DNA of 64,000 nt from an uncultured Cytophagales bacterium (GCA_945957555.1 CAMFLX010000004.1:1-64000); one strand, 5' to 3'. Shown: positions 48,661-59,112, counted from the first letter of the stretch. Numbers and translations are program-made. Notes: generated by a model from the letters alone, not told the origin.

Positions 48661-50063
48661 TAATTATTATTATTCTTGTACTGTTCAATGATCTTAAAAA
48701 ATGCTTTTTGGGCAGACACCTCAGTAAAAAAGTCATACAACTGAGTGTGCTTCTCAAAGTCCAAAGTTAATGCATTTTCTAAATATAACAGAGCTTCTTT
48801 GTATAATCCTGCTTTAATTAAATAAACCACCGCCCTATAGTAAATATCGGCATTATCTGGATACTCTTCTAGGGCATCAAAAATAAGTTCACAGGCTTTG
48901 CTAAAGTCGCCCATTTCATAATACATCTCAGACCAACTAAGCCAAAGTGCTGGATCATCAAATATAAGTGTAGATGCTTTGGAAAAATCCTCTTCTGCAG
49001 ATAAGTGATTACCTACTTGATATTCTGCCTCAGCTTTAGCCAAATAATACTCGCCATTAGAATCATCCAATTCGATAGCTTTCTTAAAATAGTGTATGGC
49101 CTCGTAAGACTTGTCTTGGTTATAAAGGCATACGCCAATACCATACCAGCCATCTGCATATTTCTGATCTACCTTTATCGATTTTCGAAAATTAATAAGT
49201 GCTTTCTCATAATTCCCAAGCTTTTCATGACATTCTGCCAGGCAGCAATAGGTCTCTGATGTTGGATCCTCATGCAATAAGGTACTTTCAAAGAGACTTA
49301 TTGATTTTTCATAATCTAGCTTATTAAAATAAATATGCGCCAAGTTGAAATATGCCGAAGCAAAATCTTCTTTAATAAGCGTAGCATATTCGTAAGCCCA
49401 AATGGCTTGATCAAATTTCGCGAGTTTTGAATATGCCAAGCCCAGGTTATACCATGCTACATGTGAGTAGGGGTCTTGATCAATAAATTTTTCATAAAAC
49501 GAAATGCTACTTTCTAGCTGCCCAGTAAGATCTAAACAAAATGCCAGCTCGTATAGTGCGTCTTCGTTTTCAATATTAATATCAATAACTTTTTTATAGT
49601 ATTCTATGGCCTTATCATACTTACCCATTGATTGGAAGCCAAATCCGATGTGAAAATATATCTCCTCTTTATCGTCGGTATAGTTGACAATTGACTGCAA
49701 TAGTTTCACAGATTCCTCAAACTGGCCCTTATTACCCATAATAACAGCACGAAGTATCGTAATATCTGTGTCGTTAGGGTACATAGAAGACATTGAGTCA
49801 ATCAATTCTTGCGCTTCGTCAAAGTGACCTGAATTCACCAAAAGATTAGCCTTGGAAATTAATAGCTCATTTGCATATGGATACTGTGCAATAGCATATT
49901 CTACAGCCTTAAGAGCCTTTTTAATTTTGCCAGTTTCTGTATAGTACTCAATAATAGACTCATAGGACTCGATATCAAAAAAATAACTTTCGTTTTTCTC
50001 GATCATTTCTTCGAATCTCTTCACTATGTTCTTACTCTCTTCATTTCCTCTCTGCCTGTCCAT
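48660..50063 (-). CDS. Tetratricopeptide repeat protein
   Basis: Repeated TPR units ('AIEYYKKVIDINIENEDALYELAFCLDLTG' etc.). Confidence 0.95.
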   Translation of the reverse strand: MDRQRGNEESKNIVKRFEEMIEKNESYFFDIESYESIIEYYTETGKIKKALKAVEYAIAQYPYANELLISKANLLVNSGHFDEAQELIDSMSSMYPNDTDITILRAVIMGNKGQFEESVKLLQSIVNYTDDKEEIYFHIGFGFQSMGKYDKAIEYYKKVIDINIENEDALYELAFCLDLTGQLESSISFYEKFIDQDPYSHVAWYNLGLAYSKLAKFDQAIWAYEYATLIKEDFASAYFNLAHIYFNKLDYEKSISLFESTLLHEDPTSETYCCLAECHEKLGNYEKALINFRKSIKVDQKYADGWYGIGVCLYNQDKSYEAIHYFKKAIELDDSNGEYYLAKAEAEYQVGNHLSAEEDFSKASTLIFDDPALWLSWSEMYYEMGDFSKACELIFDALEEYPDNADIYYRAVVYLIKAGLYKEALLYLENALTLDFEKHTQLYDFFTEVSAQKAFFKIIEQYKNNNN

Positions 50064-50144
50064 AATTAACTGGTTAAAGACCACGAAAATTCTCCAAAAC
50101 TTTATTTAAATATAACGAAAAAAAGGGCTTTTGAGTCTAATATA

Positions 50145-51125
50145 TTATTTATTTTTTTTACAACACCACTCTAGGGTATCTTCTAAACTTGTAAAAGCGT
50201 AACTAAAGTCCTTCTGTACTAACGTGCTATCGTATACTCTTTTAGAATTAGACATTCTAGCGGTTTCTTTTGTAATGAGCGGCTCTTTGCCCGTAAAGAG
50301 ATATTTTATGAATTCAAACCTCCATGCAATGGCAGCCGCAAAATTTGTTACTCTCCTTTGAGGAGCTTCTACGGACATTTGCTCGGCAATCTTCTCAAAA
50401 AAAACTTTATACGAAATACTTCCGGCACTTAAGATATATCTTTTATAGAGGCTTTGATCTTTGCTTAGGGAATCAACAATTAAATTGGCCACGTCTCTCA
50501 CGTCTACATAATTAATATTGCCCTCCGAATAATAACGTCCTCCATTTCTCACATATGCAAACAACTTAGTCGAACTTTTATTTATATCGCCTATGCCTAA
50601 AACTACTGATGGGTTAAAAATCGTTGCATTAAGTCCTTCTTCAATTCCTCTCCAAACCTCTAACTCGCTCAAATGTTTGGTTTTTGCGTAATAAGTATAC
50701 GAGTCTGAATCACTCCATTTTTCATTTTCGTCAATTACTTCTTTTGCAAAATTACCAATAGCGGCAACTGAACTGACATGAACAAGTCTCTTTTGGTTCA
50801 ATACACAGGTATTCACTACGTTTCTTGTGCCTTCGACATTAATTTGAAACATTTCATTGTATCTGTTGGGAGCATAAGAAACAATACCTGCAGCATGAAT
50901 AACTGCATCGTATTTGGGGACCTCTGCAGAAAGGAGTGCAATATCCAAAACATCACCTACTATGAGTTCTACCTTGTCAGAACTGCTTAATAAGCCTAGT
51001 TGCTTAGGGTCACGTACGAGGGCCGATACATCGTATCCCTTATCCAGAAGAATTCTAACAGCATAACTGCCTATTAATCCTGTACCACCAGTGACAAAAA
51101 CTTTATGTATGCTGTTGCTTTTCAG
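50145..51125 (-). CDS. NAD-dependent epimerase/dehydratase (extended SDR); probable CTG start at 51125
   Basis: Frame extends upstream of the track ORF through 'KSNSIHKVFVTGGTGLIGSYAVRILLDKGYDVSALVRDP' to CTG overlapping the preceding stop. Confidence 0.85.
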   Translation of the reverse strand: MKSNSIHKVFVTGGTGLIGSYAVRILLDKGYDVSALVRDPKQLGLLSSSDKVELIVGDVLDIALLSAEVPKYDAVIHAAGIVSYAPNRYNEMFQINVEGTRNVVNTCVLNQKRLVHVSSVAAIGNFAKEVIDENEKWSDSDSYTYYAKTKHLSELEVWRGIEEGLNATIFNPSVVLGIGDINKSSTKLFAYVRNGGRYYSEGNINYVDVRDVANLIVDSLSKDQSLYKRYILSAGSISYKVFFEKIAEQMSVEAPQRRVTNFAAAIAWRFEFIKYLFTGKEPLITKETARMSNSKRVYDSTLVQKDFSYAFTSLEDTLEWCCKKNK

Positions 51126-51862
51126 AGAAGACTGTTGTTTAACAACGGCAAATCTAGTACTTTTTTATAATACTTTGTTTTAACAGACGCTTTAAGAGCT
51201 TCTAAATGTTTTAGATTATGGCAATCGCTACTAATAAAGTGTACCATTTTCGCATCGATTAGTTTTTCAGCTATTTTTTTTATTTCTGGGGAATAATAAC
51301 CAGAAAGCGACATTATGTTTAGCTGGAAACAAATGTCTCTCTCAAATAACGATTCGTATTTAGAAAAATGGCTATGGAGATACAAATATCTTTCAGGATG
51401 GGCAAACACAGGTTTGATCCCATTACTCTTCATTTCGAAGATAACAGTCTTTAGCTGTGGTGGTTCGTTCATGAATGCTGTTTCAAAAAGCAGGTAGTTC
51501 TTGCCAAATGTGAGTAATTTTTCGCCAGACTCTATTTGCTTCATAAATACTTCGTCTAGATAATATTCCGCTGCAACTTCCAACTCTATATCTATACCCA
51601 ATTCTTTTATCTTTGCTCTAAGTATGTCTAACTGTGGCAACAAATTTTCTGGGCCATTTTTATAGAAATCGCTCATGATGTGTGGAGTCATGATGATTTT
51701 CTTACGACCTAAAGCTATCATTCCTTGTATCAGATCGATACTATCTTCTACAACCTTTGCACCATCATCCACCCCAAAAAGCAGGTGATTATGCATATCA
51801 ACTTTTATTGTATCGGTAAATTCTAGCCCTTTACTCCCAAAAATCTTATCAAAAATGCCCAT
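51122..51862 (-). CDS. PHP-family tyrosine-protein phosphatase (CpsB/YwqE-like)
   Basis: 'KVDMHNHLLFGVDDGAKVVEDSIDLIQGM', 'IMTPHIMSDFY', 'PVFAHPERY', 'SSDCHN'. Confidence 0.92.
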   Translation of the reverse strand: MGIFDKIFGSKGLEFTDTIKVDMHNHLLFGVDDGAKVVEDSIDLIQGMIALGRKKIIMTPHIMSDFYKNGPENLLPQLDILRAKIKELGIDIELEVAAEYYLDEVFMKQIESGEKLLTFGKNYLLFETAFMNEPPQLKTVIFEMKSNGIKPVFAHPERYLYLHSHFSKYESLFERDICFQLNIMSLSGYYSPEIKKIAEKLIDAKMVHFISSDCHNLKHLEALKASVKTKYYKKVLDLPLLNNSLL

Positions 51863-51863
51863 A

Positions 51864-54275
51864 TCAGATTAATCTAAAAAATGCTAGTACTCTTTTATAA
51901 AATGACAATTTGGCCTCTTCATGGTAATACCCACTTCCATAGCCGTAGCCATACCCATAACCATATTTATAACCATAACCATAGCCAATAGAGTTGTCGA
52001 AACCATTGAGTATGGCACCTAAATTTTTGAAGTTATTATTAATCACCAGTTTATTGATGTTTTTTTCAAATCCTTTTTTTGAATATTCGGCTCGTACAAC
52101 ATACAAGGGCTGATCTACCTTTTTCATAATAATGATTCCATCCGTAACCAGCCCAACTGGTGGGGTATCAATAAATATCAAATCATAAATAGTATGAAGA
52201 TGCTTTAATGTCTTGTCAAACTCATCTCTAAGAATAAGTTCAGAGGGATTAGGCGGGGTAGGCCCAGCACTGATAAAATCAAGACTATCGATACTTGTCT
52301 TATGTATACACTGCTCCACAGTGTTCTTTCCTATCAAAATAGTACTCATACCAACTTCATTATCCACATCAAAAGCCCTGTGAATTTTTGGCTTACGCAT
52401 GTCCAAATCAATGATAACTACTTTTACACCAGAAAGGGCGATCACACCACTTAAGTTAATCGCTACAAACGTTTTCCCTTCCCCACTTATTGTTGAGGTA
52501 ACAGACATAATCCTTTTCGTCTTATTTTCAGGAATCAGGAACTCTAAATTAGTCCTAATGCTACGCAATGCCTCACTCAATGGCGACTTTGGATGTTTAT
52601 CTACGACCAAACGAGATACTTCTAGCTTTTCCTTTTTATACTTCGGCACCACCCCTACCACAGGAGCTATGGTGCCCTTTTCAAGCTCTCCTTGATTATT
52701 GATGGTATTATGTAGGAAATACTTTACAACTATTAGTATAAAACTAATAACGAAAGCTATGCCTAATGCAGTTATATAAACAGTAGAATATATTGGAAAT
52801 ATGGGAATCCTAGGTAACTGAGGTTCTGAAAGCACGGTAAACTCAGGCACCATCCCTGCTTTGGCAATACCAAATTCAGATTCTTTTTCTAAAATCGTTA
52901 GATAAAATTTCTCATATACTGTATACAATCTTTTTAATCTTGTAAGTTCGGTTTCTCTTGAAGGAAGATAATTAAATTTATTTTCCGTTTCACTGATTTT
53001 AGTGCTTATACCATAAATCTTATCGTTAAGGGTCTTCTTACTAAAAACAATTGTATTTAGAATATTGGATTTTACAGTCTCTAACTCGATCTTTTTTGTA
53101 TTATACGAGAAGGTATTTTCTTTACTGGTGTTTAAAACCTGCTGTAATTCTATTTGCAGTTTGTTCAATTGGGTGAGCAATGTTGATATCTGAGAGTTGT
53201 TAAGTCCGTTGTAAGCAATAAGATGTGGCTTTATGTCTCTATCTTCTATAATGATGTCTTTTAATTGGTCAAGTAAGCTAATTTCTGACCTAATTTCATA
53301 CATTGATTTTTCAAACTCTTCAGACTTTAACAAATTTTTACCAAAATCACCTTTGATGTCAAAACTCCTATTTTTGCGAGAGAATGATTCCAACTTGATC
53401 TCAAACTCCTGGAGTTTTGCTTCTGTATCTTCAAGTTGCCCTCGCAAAAATGCCAGAGACTGTTCTTGTGTTTTAAACTTTTTGGAAAGAGATTCTATCA
53501 AATATAGAGAATCAATGGCGGCAACAATATCTCTTGCTTTAGATGGATCTGAATTTTTGAAACTCAACTTTATCGTTTTGGCATCCAAATTTAGAACCAC
53601 CACATCAAAACCATTCATGAGGTCAGCAACTTGCTTATTTTCGCTATTTATGGTAAAGAAAAACCTACTGTTACTTTCAAGTTCTTCAACAATTTTATGT
53701 ATTTTAAACTGGTAGCCATTAGCCGAAATTAATTGACCATATTTATAGGCCTTTTTCAAGTCATTATTTGTGGTCGGATATAAATAAAAAGAATTGTTAT
53801 CTATTACCTCAATATCAAAATTATGGTCATAAAAAGAGTTATCTAAAATCACATAATCAATCCTAAATGGCTGATTGTTATATCGTTCTTGATAGTTCAC
53901 GCTCCCATAGGCATAAATGCTTACATCAAACTTGAGTTTTCTAACAAGTTTTTCAAAAAAAGTCCTAGACTTTAAGATCTCGATTTCACTTGAGAGGATT
54001 TTATTATCGTTATCCTCCACTTGATTCATCTTAAATGCAATACTTGTTTCCTCCTTTTTTTCTATTTTTATAACCGATGATGATTCGAATATTGGTTTAG
54101 TATACCTCAAATAAATATAAGCAGCAGAAAAACACAGAATGAAAATCATAATCACCCAAATCATGTTTTTCTGGGCCACTACCAGAAATTTAATAAAGTC
54201 AAGACTATCTAAGATGCTCTCTTCTTCTTCATCTTGTAGCAGTTGTTTATTCTGGATCAAATCTTGTCTATCCAT
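51864..54275 (-). CDS. Wzc-like polysaccharide co-polymerase/BY-kinase with Tyr-rich C-tail
   Basis: Wzz domain, Walker A-type 'STISGEGKTFVAINLSGVIA', 'VIIDLDMRKPKIHRAF', tail 'YGYGYKYGYGYGYGYGSGYYHEE'. Confidence 0.95.
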   Translation of the reverse strand: MDRQDLIQNKQLLQDEEEESILDSLDFIKFLVVAQKNMIWVIMIFILCFSAAYIYLRYTKPIFESSSVIKIEKKEETSIAFKMNQVEDNDNKILSSEIEILKSRTFFEKLVRKLKFDVSIYAYGSVNYQERYNNQPFRIDYVILDNSFYDHNFDIEVIDNNSFYLYPTTNNDLKKAYKYGQLISANGYQFKIHKIVEELESNSRFFFTINSENKQVADLMNGFDVVVLNLDAKTIKLSFKNSDPSKARDIVAAIDSLYLIESLSKKFKTQEQSLAFLRGQLEDTEAKLQEFEIKLESFSRKNRSFDIKGDFGKNLLKSEEFEKSMYEIRSEISLLDQLKDIIIEDRDIKPHLIAYNGLNNSQISTLLTQLNKLQIELQQVLNTSKENTFSYNTKKIELETVKSNILNTIVFSKKTLNDKIYGISTKISETENKFNYLPSRETELTRLKRLYTVYEKFYLTILEKESEFGIAKAGMVPEFTVLSEPQLPRIPIFPIYSTVYITALGIAFVISFILIVVKYFLHNTINNQGELEKGTIAPVVGVVPKYKKEKLEVSRLVVDKHPKSPLSEALRSIRTNLEFLIPENKTKRIMSVTSTISGEGKTFVAINLSGVIALSGVKVVIIDLDMRKPKIHRAFDVDNEVGMSTILIGKNTVEQCIHKTSIDSLDFISAGPTPPNPSELILRDEFDKTLKHLHTIYDLIFIDTPPVGLVTDGIIIMKKVDQPLYVVRAEYSKKGFEKNINKLVINNNFKNLGAILNGFDNSIGYGYGYKYGYGYGYGYGSGYYHEEAKLSFYKRVLAFFRLI

Positions 54276-54280
54276 TTTAG

Positions 54281-55084
54281 TTATTTCTGTCTATTAAGTG
54301 AAATGATGGATATTACAACAAAAAGACTCGTACTCAAAATTGATATCAAACCGCTTGACTCTTGAATAGACTGGATAACGCGCTTTTGAAAACGCTCTAT
54401 GTAGATAATGTCGTTAGGCTGAACGAGCAGTGTTGCCTTTTTCATTCCTTCAATTGTGGAAAGATCTATAATCATTACGGTAGGATTTTTTAGATCGCCA
54501 CGAATAAGCCTGATGTTATGTGCTTTAGATAAATTATCTAAACCACCTGCAAGTGTAAGTACCTCTATGAGATTCATATTTTCATTCTCAAGCGGAATTA
54601 CTTTAGCATTACCTGTGCCTACCATGTTCACAGAAGCAGTGCCCAGAACAAAAACTCTTTTGTTAATTACTTTACTGATTACATAAACATCGTTGTAAAA
54701 GTCACTATATTTTTTAGTCAATAAGCTGTCTAATTGCGACAATTTTAAGCCAGCCACCTTCTGTTTACCGATCATTGGAAGAGATGTGGTACTGTCATTT
54801 TGAACTAGATATTTGGGAATTTCAGAACTCTGCTGCAAGACAGTATTCTTTCTAAGTTCATAGTTAGGGTCAATAAGCCTTTCTCCACGATTTGTATATA
54901 CAGAATACTGTAAATAATCATTTACATGAATTCTGTAGCTTTTCTCAGCTGCCTCAATTTTATCTTTCAATGTATCGCCAAGGTATTCTCTGTCAGTCTT
55001 AAACATGATACTTTTGTTGCGACATGAAACTAAGGCACAAAAAAACAATATGACAGCAATTACCAGTCTAATAAATCTCATCAA
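54281..55084 (-). CDS. Polysaccharide export protein (Wza-like lipoprotein)
   Basis: 'YRIHVNDYLQYSV', SLBB-like 'VFVLGTASVNMVGTGNAKVIPLENENMNLIEVLTLAGGL'; C-terminal TM. Confidence 0.92.
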   Translation of the reverse strand: MMRFIRLVIAVILFFCALVSCRNKSIMFKTDREYLGDTLKDKIEAAEKSYRIHVNDYLQYSVYTNRGERLIDPNYELRKNTVLQQSSEIPKYLVQNDSTTSLPMIGKQKVAGLKLSQLDSLLTKKYSDFYNDVYVISKVINKRVFVLGTASVNMVGTGNAKVIPLENENMNLIEVLTLAGGLDNLSKAHNIRLIRGDLKNPTVMIIDLSTIEGMKKATLLVQPNDIIYIERFQKRVIQSIQESSGLISILSTSLFVVISIISLNRQK

Positions 55085-55619
55085 GGATTTTCTTTATTTC
55101 TTCAAATGTCATTAGTTCTTTGTCTTTATCAGACACGATTGGATTTTCAAGCATCCAATCTATTTTTAATGTGGGATCATTCCAAAGTATTCCACCTTCT
55201 GATGCCTTATGATATATATTGGTACACTTATATGTAAAATAACAGTCTTCTAGCGCAGCAAAACCATGTGCAAAACCCTCTGGGATGTAAACAATATTTT
55301 GACGTTCTCCATCCAATATGAATGAATCGTGTTTGCCAAAGGTGGGGGAGTCTTTACGTAAGTCCACCATTACATCCAAAGCCTTGCCACTCACTACCTT
55401 TACGTATTTACCTTGAGCATAAGGTTTCTTTTGCAGATGGAGCCCCCTTACTACACCTTTTTTTGAGAATGAGAGGTTGTCTTGTAAAAAAGATGCTTCT
55501 AAACCGGCAAGTTTCAACTTGTCTACATGATATGTTTCTAAGAAAAACCCCCTGTCGTCACTTAAAATATTAGGAACGATCTCAATTACTCCTTCTAAAA
55601 ATGATTTGTTTACTTGCAT
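55068..55619 (-). CDS. rfbC: dTDP-4-dehydrorhamnose 3,5-epimerase family protein
   Basis: 'DDRGFFLETY', 'FLQDNLSFSKKGVVRGLHLQKKPYAQGKYVKVVSGKALDVMVDLRKDSPTFGKH'. Confidence 0.95.
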   Translation of the reverse strand: MQVNKSFLEGVIEIVPNILSDDRGFFLETYHVDKLKLAGLEASFLQDNLSFSKKGVVRGLHLQKKPYAQGKYVKVVSGKALDVMVDLRKDSPTFGKHDSFILDGERQNIVYIPEGFAHGFAALEDCYFTYKCTNIYHKASEGGILWNDPTLKIDWMLENPIVSDKDKELMTFEEIKKILDEIY

Positions 55620-55626
55620 GATTGTC

Positions 55627-56733
55627 TCAAAGTTCAAAAATAACTTTTTTATACTTATTTATTACAAATTTCTCGTCAAATTCTACTTCTGCCTTAAACC
55701 TACTGTACTTCCCCATAGCCAGCCGCTGTACAGGATCAAGTTCTATAAATTTTTCAAAAACTTCTATTAAAGTGTCGGTGTCCTTGGCTTTACATAAGAG
55801 ACCGTTCTTCCATACTTCTACGGTTTCTCTGCATCCAGGCACATCTGTAGTAATGATAGGTTTTCCCATTGCTAAAGCTTCCAAAAGGGTTTTGGAGGTA
55901 CCTTCTCTATAGGACGGCAATACAACGCAGTCTGCCTGTGTATAATAGTCTTTCATGTGATCGGTAAAACCATGATATTCAACAATGTTATCTTGAATCC
56001 ACGACTTAAGATCTTTTCGTTTAACTCCAAGACCGGAATCGTAATCTGGTTTACCTATTAAAAGAAATCTTACATTTGAATATTTTTGTCTGATGTATTT
56101 AGCTGCTGTAATATATTCATACACGCCTTTGTCTATCAAAAGCCTTGCTGGCATCAAAAAAGTAATCGTATTGTCAAAATGTGTACTATAATCTGGACAA
56201 AACTTAGATAGATCAACCCCTGATCCGGGAAGAACGTCTGTGATTGAGGCCTTTACCAAGCCGTTTTCAACAAAAAGGCTTCTGTCTTCCTTGTTTTGGA
56301 AAAAAACGTGATGAGGGTACTTAAATGCCAATCTATACATTTCTCTTGCAAGGTAGGTCGTCAAGTTTTGTCGAATAAAAACCGTACCCAGCCCTGACAC
56401 ATTGTTAATGGTCTTAATTTTTGAGAAATGTGCTGCCAGTGTGCCATATAAATTAGGCTTAATGGTATAATTCAACAAAACATCTGGCTTATATCGTCTC
56501 AATATCGACCCAATTTTAAATAGTAACAAAAAATCGTGGATTGGATTGTTGCTCTTTGCATTAAAATTTAGGCATACAAAGTTAAACCCTTCTTGTACAA
56601 GACGTTCCGAATATTCATCTTTGGGCGCAATACAGATAATTTCATGTCCCTCAGCCTGTAAAGCCTTTAACAATGAAAGCCTAAAATTATATATATTCCA
56701 AGAAGTGTTTAAAAAGATCGCGATTCTCAACAT
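55627..56733 (-). CDS. Glycosyltransferase family 4
   Basis: 'VSGLGTVFIRQ', 'FLMPARLLIDKGVYEYITAAKYI', 'VVLPSYREGTSKTLLEALAMGKPIITTDVPGCRETV'. Confidence 0.94.
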   Translation of the reverse strand: MLRIAIFLNTSWNIYNFRLSLLKALQAEGHEIICIAPKDEYSERLVQEGFNFVCLNFNAKSNNPIHDFLLLFKIGSILRRYKPDVLLNYTIKPNLYGTLAAHFSKIKTINNVSGLGTVFIRQNLTTYLAREMYRLAFKYPHHVFFQNKEDRSLFVENGLVKASITDVLPGSGVDLSKFCPDYSTHFDNTITFLMPARLLIDKGVYEYITAAKYIRQKYSNVRFLLIGKPDYDSGLGVKRKDLKSWIQDNIVEYHGFTDHMKDYYTQADCVVLPSYREGTSKTLLEALAMGKPIITTDVPGCRETVEVWKNGLLCKAKDTDTLIEVFEKFIELDPVQRLAMGKYSRFKAEVEFDEKFVINKYKKVIFEL

Positions 56734-56835
56734 TCAAATCATTAATACATATTGTTGCCAAAAAGTAGATGTACCTCTTGTAAAAATTTTGTTAGCTCGT
56801 TTATTAACAATATTTTTGTAAAAATATAAAATTTT

Positions 56836-57483
56836 ATGGCAAAAGGTTTTTTACATCTACATACCACAGTAATATTTCTGTTCGTGATTTTCTTCGCGGT
56901 TAAAGTATTCCTTTTACTAGCTGGTAAAAATGAACAGCTTAACAAGCTAAGAGACAAGAAGTTTATTGATATTGTTCTTGGTGTGTTAATTCTGCTTACA
57001 GGTGGATATCTATTTGCGATCAATGTGGAGAAACCTACTTGGTTGATTGTAAAATTGGTGGTTGTCATTGCCCTTATTCCTTTAGGCATTGTTTCGATGA
57101 AAAAAGAGAACAAGGCTTTGGCGCTTGTTACATTAGTTGGTTTCTTGTATTTTATTGGGGTATCTTATACCAAAAGTTTAACATTCTCAAAGCCTAAAAT
57201 AGAGGTGAAGGAAAATGTGGATGCAGAAAGTCAGATTCAGAATGAAACACAATCTATAGAAGAAAAAGGCAAAGCTGTATTTGAAACGGCATGTACGGCT
57301 TGTCATGGCGCAGACGGAAAATTAATGGCAGGTGGTGCTAAGGATATCACGCTTTCAAAATTGACTGTTGACGAAAGAATTGTTTTGATCACCAAAGGGA
57401 AAGGCTTGATGCAAGCTTTTGGCGGAAGCCTTACAGAAGAGCAGATCAAGGCGGTTGCTACTTATACTACTACACTAAAATAA
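56836..57483 (+). CDS. Membrane protein with C-terminal cytochrome c domain
   Basis: Heme motif CTACHG after four TM segments. Confidence 0.88.
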   Translation: MAKGFLHLHTTVIFLFVIFFAVKVFLLLAGKNEQLNKLRDKKFIDIVLGVLILLTGGYLFAINVEKPTWLIVKLVVVIALIPLGIVSMKKENKALALVTLVGFLYFIGVSYTKSLTFSKPKIEVKENVDAESQIQNETQSIEEKGKAVFETACTACHGADGKLMAGGAKDITLSKLTVDERIVLITKGKGLMQAFGGSLTEEQIKAVATYTTTLK

Positions 57484-57514
57484 TAAGCCGAAAGTATTTT
57501 GGCTTTGCTTCTGA

Positions 57515-58690
57515 ATGGGATTTATTGATACTGAAAAAAAAGCGAGTAGGGCTGTACTGGTGGCACTGATTACCTCCAAGCAATCAGCCACAAAAACTAT
57601 AGAATATCTCGACGAACTTGATTTCTTGGCACAAACGGCTGGAATAGAGACGCTTCATTCATTTACCCAGAAAGTTGATAGACCCGATATCAGGACCTAT
57701 GTGGGTAAGGGTAAGCTAGAAACCATTAAAACCTATATAGAGACGCTTGGTGCCGACACGGTGATCTTTGATGACGAGCTCAGTCCTTCACAGTTGCGCA
57801 ATCTGGAACGTGCACTCAACGTGAAGATTTACGATCGTTCTTTATTGATCCTTGATATATTTCTTTTAAGGGCACAAACTGCTCAAGCTAAAACCCAAGT
57901 AGAGCTGGCCAGGTATCAATACTTGCTTCCAAGGCTTACTAATTTGTGGACGCACTTGGAGCGCCAACGTGGTGGTACGGGAACTAGGGGTGGCTCTGGA
58001 GAAAAGGAGATAGAAACAGATAAGAGACAGATTCGTGAACAAATCACACTGTTGAAAGAGAAACTTAAGACCATAGACAAGCAGAATATCACTCGCAGAA
58101 AAGGGCGTGAAGGTATTGTAAGAGTTGCGCTTGTAGGTTATACTAACGTTGGCAAATCCACGATCATGAACTTGCTAACTAAGGCGAATGTATTTGCTGA
58201 AAACAAACTTTTTGCCACAGTAGATAGTACGGTAAGAAGAATAGAATATGATACAATACCTTTTTTGCTTACAGATACTGTAGGGTTCATCAGAAAACTT
58301 CCCCATTCTCTAATCGAGTGTTTCAAATCTACCTTAGATGAGGTAAGGGAGGCTGATATACTGCTACATGTAGCAGACATATCACATAGCTCATTTGAAG
58401 ACCAGATACAGGTAGTGAACGAAACTATTGCTGAAATTAAGGCGGGTAATAAACCGACCATCTTGATTTTGAACAAGATTGATGCTTACAAACCTGTAGA
58501 AAACGACGAGGAGTTTAGTACAAAAGAACAGCAACTTGAGTTTCTCAAGAAAACTTATATGGCTAAATCTCCCGATCAATTTGTGGTTTTTATGTCAGCG
58601 CAAGAGCGTACCAATCTTGCTGATTTGCGTGAAATATTATTGGATTTGGTAAAAAGAAAACATTTTACACTTTATCCGAATATGGTATAA
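57515..58690 (+). CDS. hflX: GTPase HflX
   Basis: 'ERQRGGTGTRGGSGEKEIETDKRQI', 'ALVGYTNVGKSTIMNLLT', 'DTVGFIRKLPHSLIECFKSTLDEV', 'NKID'. Confidence 0.96.
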   Translation: MGFIDTEKKASRAVLVALITSKQSATKTIEYLDELDFLAQTAGIETLHSFTQKVDRPDIRTYVGKGKLETIKTYIETLGADTVIFDDELSPSQLRNLERALNVKIYDRSLLILDIFLLRAQTAQAKTQVELARYQYLLPRLTNLWTHLERQRGGTGTRGGSGEKEIETDKRQIREQITLLKEKLKTIDKQNITRRKGREGIVRVALVGYTNVGKSTIMNLLTKANVFAENKLFATVDSTVRRIEYDTIPFLLTDTVGFIRKLPHSLIECFKSTLDEVREADILLHVADISHSSFEDQIQVVNETIAEIKAGNKPTILILNKIDAYKPVENDEEFSTKEQQLEFLKKTYMAKSPDQFVVFMSAQERTNLADLREILLDLVKRKHFTLYPNMV

Positions 58691-58732
58691 ACCCTTTCTT
58701 GATTTATTCGTAAGCTCTACAAATGTTTTTTT

Positions 58733-59107
58733 ATGTTTATGAATACTTGGAGAGTTGAGGACTTTATAACTTACCTTTATCACATTGCTGCGGATGCAGA
58801 TTTGACAACTGATGATGTTGAGATTGCTGCTTGTAAAATTAAAATTTCTGGGATCTTAAAAACGTATTTCCCTGGAATCGAATACAATTATGAAGAAAGC
58901 ATGTCTATCATTAGAAATACGAAGGATGTGAATATTTTTAACGTGAAAGATGTGGTAACTTCGCTATCGAAGAAGTTCCATTTCAGTTCAGATCTTAAAA
59001 CGGATATCGTTAGTGATCTTAATGATTTGATTCGTTCTGACGAGCGTGTAACCAGCGGAGAGCACGAAGCTGTGAACCATATACGGGTGTTACTCAGGAA
59101 CTCATAA
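58733..59107 (+). CDS. Hypothetical protein
   Basis: Open frame followed by a terminator. Confidence 0.7.
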   Translation: MFMNTWRVEDFITYLYHIAADADLTTDDVEIAACKIKISGILKTYFPGIEYNYEESMSIIRNTKDVNIFNVKDVVTSLSKKFHFSSDLKTDIVSDLNDLIRSDERVTSGEHEAVNHIRVLLRNS

Positions 59108-59112
59108 CATTG

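Noticed and set aside
56742-57113. 123-aa minus-strand ORF
   Set aside because: Overlaps the cytochrome c gene antisense; no domain support.
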